Position numbers and translations under genes: made by a program
Assembly (NCBI GenBank): GCA_033725935.1
Contig: MU867073.1
Coordinates: forward strand, 434,001-498,000
From: Cladorrhinum sp. PSN259
Lineage: Eukaryota; Ascomycota; Sordariomycetes; Sordariales; Podosporaceae
Length of the DNA: 64,000 nt
Direction of reading: 5' to 3'
Notes under the pieces: model-generated
The model's database searches: none
Told to the model about the DNA's origin: nothing
The model's input: only the letters and a program-made list of their open reading frames with translations
In this document: positions 1 through 10,020 of the stretch, one piece after another
How positions within the stretch are numbered: position 1 is the first letter of the stretch
Layout of the letters: each line of letters opens with the position of its first letter

Positions 1-2332
1 TCCTTCCCGTCGACCCAGCAGGTGCCACACCGGTAATATCAGGCTTCCTTGATGTCTTCGCTCGCGATGTAGCAATCTCGTATACGCACTCGGGTCGTGT
101 TGAGTTCTGGACCGCCCGTGTTGGTTACGAAGGCAAAGGGGTAGAATGGCTCTCCACCAGCTCGATGGAGACCGGAGTGTCGAATCCGGCCCTCGTGAGC
201 GGCAGCATGAGGAAGAAAGCTGCGTTGGTAAACTCGTCCCGCTCCTCGTTGACGATCTGGGATATCCGCGGCGCAAGACTCGAGTACACGCAGGACTTCG
301 AGAACAGTCATACCATCCGGGATTTGGATTGGACATCAACACCGGATTCTCAAAGCATTCTAGCTGTTGGGTTCCCACATCGTGTCCTGCTTCTGTCACA
401 AATGCGGTTCGATTATCTCAACAAGGGACCTGCATGGGCACCAATACGAGAAATCTCGATTCGGGAGTACACACCGCATCCAATTGGAGATTCTGTGTGG
501 CTCGGTGACGGACATCTAGTCATTGCAGCAGGGAACCAACTCTTTGTTCATGACAGAGACTTTGATGCGGCGAACTCGTTGGGGGCGGCGGCCGGGCTGA
601 GATTGCCCGCCAAGAAGAAGGGAGGAAAGAAGAGGGAGCTGGATCTGTTCAGGGTTGTGCAAAGACTGAATGGTCCTCTCCCAGTGTTTCATCCCCAATT
701 CTTGAGCATGTGCATATTGGCTGGTAAAATTGTTTTGGTCCATCAGATTTTGTTGGCATTGCACAAGACACTCAAATTCTGGGCTGAAGGGGATACGATA
801 GATGACTATTTGGGTCTGGATGTGGAAGATTTTTATGCTGCAGATCATTTGAGCAGACATTCTACGACCAAAGCTTCTGGGGAGTATCTGAATAGAAGGA
901 TGTCGTATGATGAAGGGGATGAGGTGTTTTCAGAAGAGGTTGCATCGGATATTAGTGAAAGGCTGACGAGGATCAGCATATCGCAGTTGTCTGGGCACGA
1001 ACAGATCCAGCTTGTGGATATTGTTGAGTGCGTTGGGCTTGTTGAGAAGCAGAGGCGCTCGCTAGATGAGAATGGGGCAAGGTTCATGTTGTTTTTCAGG
1101 CAGCATGCACTACGGAAAGGAAGGACAAACGAGATTTACTTGTCCTGGCGCGAGATTACCTGGGCGTATCACTCAACGAGCCAGGACGTACTGGTGGATT
1201 TTGTTACGAAGCAAAATCATGGGCGGATGCTTTGGGAAGGGGCCAAGGAGAGCGGGATATTCATGTGGTTGGGAGATAGCGCTGCTGTTAGGGCGCAGTT
1301 TGAAATTATTGCGAGGAACGAGTACACCAAAGGGGAAGTCAAGAACCCGATCGACTGCAGTCTTTTCTATCTCGCACTCAAAAAGAAGACGGTCCTGCAA
1401 GGGTTGTGGAGGATGGCGAGTGGGAACCGGGAGCAAGCGGCCACACAGAAGCTTTTGGCGAACAACTTTGATGATCCCAAGTGGAGGACGGCAGCGCTGA
1501 AGAATGCATACGCCTTGATGAGCAAGAGGCGGTTTGAGTACGCCGCTGCCTTCTTCTTGCTGGCTGATCACTTGCATGATGCGGTTAATGTTTGTTTGAA
1601 CCAGCTCAAGGATTTGCAGTTGGCCATTGCCGTGGCGAGGGTTTACGAGGGTGATCAGGGGCCGGTGTTGAGGAAGTTGCTCGAGGAGCAGGTCTTGTCG
1701 ATTGCAGCTCAGGAGGGCAATCGATGGCTGGCTTCGTGGGCTTTTTGGATGCTTCACAGGCGGGATATGTCGGTGAGGGCGCTGATTGTGAGTATTACAT
1801 TGACAATGTGGATACACGAAATAAGTTACTGACAAAAGTGCAGACACCGGTTTACAACCTCCTCGAAACACCCGGCTCGCCAGATATCAAGTCCAAACTA
1901 TACTTGACCGATGACCCTGCCCTCGTGATTCTTTACCGACAGCTCAGACAAAAGACTCTGCAGACTCTCAGAGGAGCAAGCAAGGTCACACCCAAAGTGG
2001 AATGGGAGTTTGTCCTGCACAGCGCAGGGCTTTACGACAGGATGGGATGCGATCTCCTCGGGCTGGACTTGGTAAGGAACTGGGAGTTCTTCCAGCCTGT
2101 TAGTACAGCTGCTTCGGGACTGGGAGGGGAGATGATCAACCCGCTCAGGCTGCTCAAAAGGAGAGAGTCGCTTGTGGTGGCGGATCTGCCTGTGACGCCT
2201 GTCAATCCGGTGCCCGCTGTCGGTGTGCCGGCTGAGATGAAGACGGGCGGCGCGGGTGTGAAGCAGCAGGGGCCGCCTACGGTGTTTGAGGAGCCTGATA
2301 TGAATTCGTTGTTGGATAACTTTGGCTTCTGA
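1..2332 (+). CDS. RAV1: RAV1 / DmX-like V-ATPase regulator, 3' part
   Basis: The reading frame is open from the first bases of the window, so the gene starts upstream. Exons visible here end at 1787 and resume at 1844. The intron, 1788-1843, has donor GTGAGT, a CTGAC branch site and a CAG acceptor, and it joins phase 0 to give ...VRALI-TPVYNLLETP. The protein segment has WD-like strands first (SGRVEFWTAR, LTIWDIRGARLEY). It then has the helical Rav1p_C region with family motifs such as DDPKWRTAALKNAYAL, FEYAAAFFLLAD and WAFWMLHRRDM. Rav1 is the large subunit of the RAVE complex, which promotes assembly of V1 on Vo in the vacuolar H+-ATPase. The stop codon follows a short acidic C-terminus ending NSLLDNFGF. 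A nearer alternative donor at 1773 is also in phase but would delete five conserved residues. Confidence 0.88.
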
Positions 2333-2777
2333 AGGGGGTTTGCTGGACTGCCGCTGAACTGGAGGTGGGGAGAGCATGATTAGATAGAAAGCACATATGA
2401 TTTATGAAGTAAGATATTGCTGGGGGATTACAGAACTAGCAATGAAGAGAAAAGATTATACCAAAATCAGAAGAACAATTGATCTGATGTGTCAGTGATA
2501 TTGCCGTTTCCGGATTAGCGTACGTAATTTACAGTTGTCTAATTGTGTGCTATGTAAGCGGGCAACGTCGGCCATTTGTCATTCAACCCTTGGCCTGCCT
2601 GGAACATTAACAACAACAATAACCTCGGACATCACGAGGTTCACCTCATTTCTCACCCATCATCTCATTTAATTTCATATACACTTGCACCATTTCCCAT
2701 GTAGTTAATCAGTGTGCTTTCCAACCTGCTTATTGTTTTAGTTTGAACTGCACCAGCGGGGCACCACCATCATCACC
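2333..2777. other. Intergenic, RAV1 3' to OPT 5'
   Basis: This 445-bp tandem spacer holds the RAV1 3' flank and the OPT promoter. The second half is rich in CA/CT (around 2640-2760), as is common in leaders of filamentous fungi. No gene or structured RNA is evident. Confidence 0.6.
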
Positions 2778-5132
2778 ATGCCGCGTCCAGCATCCCCCAA
2801 ACAACCCTCCTCCGCAGGGGACCACCAGCACCACCACCAACCATCCAGCTCATCATCCACACCACTCCTCACGGATCCAAACAACAACAACAACAACAAT
2901 GTCGTCTCAAAAAGGAAACGACAACGCAAACAGATCGAAGGCTCCCCCTTCACTTTCCGGGGAATCGCGGTGGGACTATCCGTCGGCCTGGTCATCTGCT
3001 TCTCAAACATGTACTTTGGCCTGCAAACGGGCTGGGTCTCGACAATGACGATGCCCGCCTCGCTGATGGGTTTCGGCATCTTTAAGCTGCTTGCCGCCAG
3101 GCTCAAGCTCCCCTTCAGTCCCGTCGAGAACGTGCTGGTGCAGACGGTGGCGGGTTCGATGGCTATAATGCCGCTCGGTTGCGGGTTCGTGGGCGTAGTT
3201 CCCGCGATGAGTTTTCTGATGAGCGAAGAGGAAGGCGGCGGGGTGAAGCTGAGTTTGTGGAAGTCGGTGGTTTGGGGTCTGGGGCTGTGCTACTTTGGCG
3301 TCATGTTTGCGGTTCCGCTGAGGAAGCAGGTGCTGATCAGGGAGAGGCTGAAGTTTCCGAGCGGGTTCAGCACCGCTGTCTTGATTGGGGTCTTGCATGG
3401 ACGGACTGGGCATAAAAAGGATGATGGGGATGATGAGAGGGATCAGCACGGGTGGGCCGCGCTTGTTGGGGATGATGAGGAGGAGGGAGAGGAAGCAGTA
3501 GAGGTTGGTGAAGAGGAGGAAGAAGAGACGAGGAAAAAGTCGTCTGAAGATTGGAGGAGGAACGTGCGGTTATTGTTTATTTGTTTCTTGGTTTCGGGCT
3601 TGTCGACTTTTGCGACTTACTTCTTGCCGGTTCTGAGGAACATCCCCATCTTTGGGAGCGTGGCGGCTGGTACTTGGTTATGGACGCTGAATCCGAGTTT
3701 GGCTTACGTTGGACAGGGCATTATTATGGGCCCGGCGACAACGTTGCACATGCTTCTTGGGGCGGTTGTTGGCTGGGGGGTTTTGTCGCCGTTGGCTAAG
3801 TATAAGGGGTGGGCGCCTGGCCCGGTTGGTGATTGGGAGAGTGGGAGTAAGGGGTGGATTGTTTGGACGTCACTGGCCATCATGTTGGCGGATTCCATCG
3901 TGAGCTTGGGATATCTGACTTTTCGCTCGGTCAGGCAGTACCTCCCTCAAATCAAGGAGATGGCTCTGTTTCGCCTTTTACCTGGTAGGGTACAGACCTT
4001 GACCGGAAGACGGCCACATGAATATACCTCCCTCGCTGCGAATGACGATTCATCAGTATCGGAGGATGATAATTTGGAAGAAGAAAAGGACGCTGAAGAC
4101 GCGCCACTTGACCAGCAGATCAGTAACCAGACAGTTACCGTTGGGCTCATCCTCTCCATCATATTCTGCATTGGCTGCATTCACTACGTGTTTGGCGACC
4201 TTGTACCGCTTTATGCGACGATTACTGCTGTCTTCATGGCCTTGGTTTTGAGCATCATGGGGGTGAGAGCTCTGGGCGAGACTGACTTGAATCCCGTTTC
4301 GGGGATTAGCAAGCTTGCTCAGCTTTTCTTTGCACTCATCATTCCTCAGGGCCACAAGTCAAGTGTGCTTATCAACTTGGTGGCTGGTGCGGTGGTACGT
4401 CTACTTACCCAAATCTTTTTCTTGTTGTGTCTTGCTAATGTGTATGCCATGATATAGTCCGAGGCCGGCGCACTGCAAGCCGGTGATCTAATGCAGGATC
4501 TCAAGACAGGTCACCTTCTCGGAGCTGCTCCCAAAGCACAGTTCTGGGGCCAGGTCATTGGTGCCACTGTTGGTGCCGTGGTTAGCGCTTTCATTTATCA
4601 GCTATACACTGCGTACGCTCCCTTCTTCTCAAACTGTCTTGGTTTGTCTGTCGACTAATACGTCTACAGTGTCTATACGATCCCGGGCGATCTTTTCCAG
4701 GTCCCTACCGGTTACGTCTGGATATTCACCGCCAGACTTGTGACCGGGAAAGGTCTTCCTCCCATGGCGAAGGAATGGGCATTCAGCTTCGCTGCCCTTT
4801 TCGCAGTTACAACAGCGTTACGTATTTCGCAGGCAAACAACAAGCGTTGGCAGTCGTTGATCCCAGGCGGAATTGCAGTAGCTGTGGGCATGTACAATGT
4901 TCCGTCATTTACGCTTGCAAGGACCATCGGTGGACTGTTGAGCTGGTGGTGGCGTTCGAGGATGCGCTGGGAAGACACCCCCTTGATTGTTCTTGCATCG
5001 GTAAGTACCTTGAAACACGCCCCTGGTTTGTCCAGCACGACTGACTCTTTTGAACAGGGTTTCATTCTTGGAGAAGGCTTCTTGAGCATCGTCAATCTTC
5101 TCATGGAAAGCGCCGGCGTTCCGCATCTTTAA
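2778..5132 (+). CDS. OPT-superfamily oligopeptide / metal-chelate transporter (yeast YGL114W-like)
   Basis: There are four exons: 2778-4394, 4458-4612, 4670-5000 and 5058-5132, giving 725 aa. All junctions have GTRNGY donors and YAG acceptors and keep phase. The N-terminus (about 55 aa) is His/Pro/Asn-rich and cytosolic-looking. It is followed by TFRGIAVGLSVGLVICFSNM and FGLQTGWVSTMTMPA, the first OPT membrane segments. Further hallmarks are RLKFPSG, ETDLNPVSGISKLAQL, SEAGALQAGDLMQDLKTG and the C-terminal FILGEGFLSI. About 12-16 membrane segments are expected. A strongly acidic insert near residues 215-260 interrupts two segments. The family imports peptides, glutathione conjugates or metal-nicotianamine complexes; substrate cannot be read from sequence. 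This branch resembles YGL114W and plant YSL proteins more than the Opt1/Isp4 peptide carriers. Confidence 0.88.
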
Positions 5133-5326
5133 GCATAGGCATTTTTTGGTTTATCATGGCGTTGTGTTTTTTTCTCTCTTTTTTAGGAGTAGATAGCATT
5201 GGATACATCACATACACACCGAGCATCGAACATGACACGATTACGAAACAAAATTCAGTTTTGTTTTTCTCTATCCTTTTTTTCGTCTACATAACCGGGT
5301 ATCTATCCACACACAACATCTTTCTT

Positions 5327-7107
5327 CTAATGGCACAACCACATCTGGCTCCGCTTCTCCTCTGCCTCGCCCTCAGCTCCCCAAGTGACCTTGATGTTGA
5401 GACCACGATGATGTCCCTCGGGGATAGCATACTGAATCTCACCAGACAGCTTCTGACCAGGCTTAACCGCGATATCCTTCACCTTGCTCTTATCAGCGAG
5501 CAAGAGACCCTGCTTCCAGTGAGTCGCCTTGAAGAAGGGACCAGTGGTGAAGGCGACACGCTCCCGACCGGCGTCGGCCCAGTCCTTCCAAGTAACAGAG
5601 GCGTCGATCTTCCCGCTGCGGTTCTCGGCAAAGAAGGTGTCGAACCACACTAGGAACCCATCGAGGGACTCGGCCTTGTCCGACAGGGTGGTCTCCCACT
5701 TCTCGGTGAAGACGAGATCCTCGGGGGTGCACGTGTGCAGATCTAACATGCGGAAGCCGGTCCCGGTGCCGCAAACCGCGTCAGCGGGCATGTGCTCGAT
5801 GCGGGCATTGGTGTAGGTGCCCTCCTGCATGGCCTTCATGTCGAAGCCGTAAACGTCGCGCCAGAAGGACATGTTCTCGGTTACGTACTCCTCATCCGAG
5901 ACAGGAGCGATCCACATGGATGTGTGGCTGGGCACGAGCAAGCCGTCAGGCTTGAGGTACCGATCGCGGGCGAAGAGAACCGAAGGCAGCATGGCCTCGT
6001 AGAGAAGGCAGTAGCCCATCCACTCGGAGACGATAATGTCGACTTTGTCGACGGGGAGAGTGACCTCCTCGATCTTGCCCTTTATGCATGTGATGGCGTT
6101 GTCAAGACCATTGTTGAAGATGTTCTCGCGGGCCTTGTCGAGGATGTTTGAGTTGTCAACTGCCAGGACCTTGGCAGCGCCAGCCTTGGCGCAGAACATG
6201 GACAGGATGCCGGTGCCGCAGCCAATGTCGAGGACTGTCTTCCCTACGAATAGGTTCTTGTTGTTGTAGATGAAGTCGCGGTAGGCTTCGGTGCGGATCG
6301 TGTCCTTGAGCATTGTCTCGTGGATGTCGTTGTGCGCATACGACTCAAAGTACCAGGTTGCTTCTTCGGGGCCTTTTTTTTCTCCGGCGTCTTTCGTCTC
6401 CTCGGGAATGCCAGTCTTAGCCTTGGAGGACTCAGCCTTGCTGTCATCCTCACCCCACCGCTCATCGAGAGTCTTTTGGACTGCAAGACGGTAGTTGTTG
6501 AACTGCTGGGCTAGTCTCTCGAGTTGCTCTTGCAGCTGGGCGTTCTTCTGGAGTAACTCATCGACGGCGGGCGCACCACCTGAGGCTGCTGCTGCTGCCT
6601 TGCCGTCCTTCTTCTCCTGAGTGCCAGCACCAGCTGCAGGCAAATCATCCAAGCAAAGGATGAGGGCATCGTCCTCCAGCACAGGCTTCAAGAGCGAATC
6701 ATCGTTGAGATCCTCAACGGTGATGTTCTCGGCCTTGACTTCCTTGCCTTCGTGAACTCTCTGTCTGGCTGTTTCCCCCACCTCAAATCAGCACAAGATA
6801 TTCGTCGTAACAATGTGTTTGCTTGACAAAAAAGCTTACTGTAATTAATCAACTTGACCTGTCCGTAAAAGTCCAAACCAAGCGAATCCCTCACGGCCAA
6901 GAAATCAAACTTGTACTTGTTCTTGCAGTACTCGATCATGGCGACTGCGTCGTCAAAGACCTTGTCGTCCAGCAATGAAATGACCTGGACGGTCTCGTTC
7001 TCACCGAAATCATCTCCGTCATCTTGGTCAGCTTGGAGCCAAGCACCATCCTCTGAGTTGTTGGAGGATGAGATTGATGATTCCGAGGGTGGATATGCTT
7101 CAGCCAT
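5327..7107 (-). CDS. PRMT3: Protein arginine N-methyltransferase, PRMT3 / RmtB type
   Basis: There are two exons, 7107-6840 and 6768-5327, separated by a 71-nt intron (donor GTAAGC, acceptor CAG at 6769-6771). The product has 569 aa. The join gives ...KLINY-TRQRVHEG, matching the PRMT3 linker. The N-terminus is acidic and carries a C2H2-finger-like region whose metal ligands are missing (see findings). A leucine/glutamine coiled coil follows (VDELLQKNAQLQEQLERLA). The catalytic core is complete: motif I VLDIGCGTGILSMF binds S-adenosylmethionine, SEWMGYCLLYEAML is the double-E loop that holds arginine, and THWKQG is the THW loop. This is a type I enzyme class making asymmetric dimethylarginine; PRMT3 mainly modifies ribosomal protein uS5 (Rps2) in the cytosol. 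The start is ATGGCT after an A-rich leader. Confidence 0.92.
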
Positions 7108-7354
7108 TTTTTCCCTATGTTCACTTCAGATTCAAAAGAAAAAATGAGATTGATAAAGTGTTGACCCCGTGATATTCAGATTGATCCAGATAAGATCCAA
7201 AAAAAATCTACGGAATTCTTGTGTGGACCCTGACCAAAAATAAAGTGCGGGGGAGGGGTACCTGACATTGCTGCATGGATGGGACCCTACGAAACGCCCA
7301 TGCAGCATGTAGGTGTTCGAGCAGACCTTGGAAAGGCAAAAGCAAGTATAAGTA

Positions 7355-7366
7355 TAACCCTAACCC
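7355..7366 (+). promoter_or_regulatory. Telobox-like TAACCCTAACCC motif
   Basis: The sequence shows two perfect copies of the vertebrate/Neurospora-type telomere unit, about 250 bp upstream of the PRMT3 start. In yeasts, Tbf1-type factors bind TTAGGG repeats in promoters, so a promoter element is the simplest reading. A telomerase RNA template would look the same. Confidence 0.4.
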
Positions 7367-7539
7367 GTAATGGATGAGCTGTGTGTTACCTGGGTAACCA
7401 TGCCCCTTTTTACCCCTTTATGAAGCTATGAGAGCAAGGTGGTCCAGTGTCAGAAACGTCACTTGTACTGCCAAAGAATTGCACTGTTCTAAGAACCTCA
7501 ATGGACGGTATACAAATGGTACTTGGGAGACCACTTTCC

Positions 7540-7710
7540 AACTAGCCTTTACCACAGGACCGTGTGGTCAAGTGGAATGAGTGTGCGCCCACACTTCTGC
7601 CTGCTAGCCAGAAACCGGCCCCGGCGCCCTCATGGGCTGTGGGTGCAGTTTCGTAGGTCGCCTCTTCGATCCCAATTCGAATCGGGGCTACTGAGCTTTT
7701 GTACTTTTTT
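7540..7710 (+). ncRNA. Candidate small structured RNA with Pol III-like signals
   Basis: The segment shows a run of short hairpins: 7551-7556 with 7563-7568, 7580-7585 with 7590-7595, and a GCCC/GGGC stem near 7627-7637. A match to the A-box consensus (TGGTCAAGTGG) lies at 7565-7575 and a B-box-like TCTTCGATCCC at 7663-7673. T4 and T6 runs follow at 7697-7700 and 7705-7710. It does not fold into a tRNA cloverleaf and I do not recognise it as SRP, RNase P or MRP RNA. This is a weak, inferred call. Confidence 0.18.
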
Positions 7711-7803
7711 GACCTGACCCTCTTCGCCACACCTCCTCCCCTCCTGACCTCCAGTCACTGTTCCTTTCCCCAACTGTTCAGCCTCTCGTTCAGGTGATGC
7801 AGT

Positions 7804-9051
7804 CTACGCCCGCTTGGGCGTTTTATCCACCTTCGCGAGCTTCGTCTCCCTCCACCACCACCCAGTGAGCAACGCCACACCCGGCCCTCCCACCAGAGAC
7901 GCGACAGGAATAGAAAAAACAGCCGTCGCAAGCTCAGCTCCAGTGATGATATCTGCCGCATACATGTCCAAGAACAAACCCATCAGCCACGCAAATGTAG
8001 AACCAAACGAGGCAAGGAAATCAAGCTGCAGCAACTCTCGGGACAGGAGAACCAAATTCTTTGTCGCGGCCCACGGCGCTGCCGGGACGAAGAGCTGCCT
8101 GACCGAGTATGGAGCCTTCCACAATACTGCGGTCCACGAGACGAGCGAAATAATTCCCACGGTAACTAACAGCGTCGAAGCTGAGAAGAGTCGGCTGTTC
8201 TTGATTCCACTCAAACCCGGCAACCTCAGAGCCGTATTCGACAGCACAACGTCCAAAACCGCGATAAAGAGGGGAGCAGGCTGCCACGCCCAGATCCACC
8301 AGTGCCTCTCGCTGTGGTCGGGCGAGAAGTAAGCCAGAAACACGACCGCATAATGCAATCCCAGAGTGAGAGGCAGCAAGGCGGGCACATAATCCCTCTT
8401 GATCGTCCTCTGATGCTTGTTGTTCTTCAGCCCCCTAGCAGAGGTACCAAAAACATAATGCAATGAATAAAACAAGGGGCCAGCGAGGCCGAGCGTGACG
8501 AGCTGTGCAACAAATAATCCCGTCGTCGCCCTATTTGTGTGTGTGTTTTTCTTCCGTCAGTTGACATCCTTTCCATCCTCTCTCCTCTCCTCTACTCTTC
8601 CATCATTGTAACCCGGAAATATAATAAATAATTTAGAAACTCACAAAACAATCCCCAGTAATCCACCATTCCCCCTTCTGAGCCCTTCCAGCATCCAGAC
8701 GACATAAACGGGTCCCAAATCCATCAGGAAGTGAAAGACCTGCCACCTCGCGAGGGCATCATACCCGTTACTCGATGGCGAGAAAACGATGGAGGCGCTA
8801 GTAAATGTCGTATCAAAGTAATTGATTCCAAAGAACTTGGTAATGAGCGGGAACGATCCCGATCCCGATTCTCTCGATCCTCCAGTTCCATCTTTCCAGT
8901 CAATCTTGCCCGACGCGATTATGGGCGGAAGGAATGTCTCCCCCACTTGGCCAAAGTGATCAAATGTTGGCAGCAGGATGTACCACGCCGGGAAGAGGAT
9001 GAAAACTCCCGCCAGCACCGCGCGCGCGAGTCGATAATCAAGGATGGACAT
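7804..9051 (-). CDS. Fungal multi-pass membrane protein of unknown function
   Basis: There are two exons, 9051-8645 and 8530-7804, with a 114-nt intron (GTGAGT...TAG). The product has 377 aa. The join reads ...GIVL-ATTGLFVAQL. Roughly seven or eight hydrophobic segments are visible, for example AVLAGVFILFPAWYILL, VAQLVTLGLAGPLFYSLHYV, LGLHYAVVFLAYF and TLLVTVGIISLVSW. A loop rich in Gly/Ser sits near residue 55 and a basic tail ends at KVDKTPKRA. I do not recognise a named family. Sordariomycete genomes carry many such orphan membrane proteins, some with metabolic roles, but no biosynthetic genes stand beside this one. The start is ATGTCC after an A-run at 9052-9060. Confidence 0.7.
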
Positions 9052-10020
9052 TTTTTTTTTTCCTTTTCCGAGGGCAAAAAAATAATGAAAATAAAATAAT
9101 AATCAGAAAGTGAACACTACTGTCATTTGACGAATCACCAGGGGAAAAAAAAGGACAAAGAAACTCGATCTAAGGAAAAACGCAAAATTAACAGAGAAAG
9201 AGATCTATATATATATATATACAAAAAAGGAAGAAAGAAATCGGATCAATCGGATCTAAATTACTAGAAAAAGGATTAGATGTGATGATGAATGGATGGA
9301 TCATCATGCACGTTGGTCAGACACGCAGATACAAAAGTGCAACACTGCAAATGTATGTATGGCATTACCAATCACAGCTGCGGCCCAACCCACACACACA
9401 ACACACACACACACACACACACACACCACCGAAAGATGAATCCAGTCAAGTCTTGGCCCTCTTCTAATACGGAGGTAGAAAATTACCAATTTGCTCGTAA
9501 AAATGTCTGGAATATCTTAATTACGACTTGCTATATCCGGACGAACAGGAGGTGATACAGAAACAACGAGAAAGGTATACCGTATGATAAAGAAGGGTGC
9601 AAGTCAGTTTTACCGAGAGCACACACACGTGAAAACAAGCAATCATATCTAGAATGCTCCAATAAAGTCCATACGCTTGAACTTGTTGCAGAAAGTTAAA
9701 TTTAATAAAACACACCACCCTCAAACTTTCCGCTACTTTGGGATACCCGCGTGTGTGGGCGAGTGCATGTTTTTTTTATCATGGTGCAAAACCCCATCAT
9801 CATCCATCAAACTCCCCTTCCTAATGCCTTGATTTTAAAAAAAAAGGAGAGCAGAAAAAAGACGAAATTCCTAGGTTACAAAAACCAACCAGTTTAAAAA
9901 CAAAAAGGTACCCATAATAAAGCAAAGAAAAATGAATCACGAGCGAAAGAAGATCAAACCGCTGTCTACTATCCGTCTGTCCTATCATCCATCCTCCTGT
10001 GAGACCCCACACAAGATGTT
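9052..10020. other. Intergenic with microsatellites
   Basis: This 969-bp AT-rich spacer lies between the UFD2 3' end and the 5' end of the membrane protein gene. It contains a TA repeat at 9206-9221 and a CA repeat at 9391-9426, plus several A/T runs. No gene is evident. Confidence 0.6.
9391..9426 (+). repeat. (CA)n microsatellite
   Basis: An almost pure CA dinucleotide tract of about 36 nt with one phase slip near 9400, in a non-coding spacer. A second short tract of TA repeats lies nearby at 9206-9221. Confidence 0.9.

Larger units (their letters stand above)
7108..7803. other. Intergenic, PRMT3 promoter and 3' flank of the next minus-strand gene
   Basis: This 696-bp spacer contains a perfect double telomere-type motif at 7355-7366 and a hairpin-rich segment at about 7540-7710, both listed separately. 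No convincing protein gene is present. The short open frames here lack codon bias and family motifs. Confidence 0.6.

Noticed and set aside
7108..7803. Telomerase RNA gene
   Set aside because: Only the template-like motif is seen. The spacer is too short for known Pezizomycotina telomerase RNAs and no pseudoknot was recognised; kept as a question in the findings.
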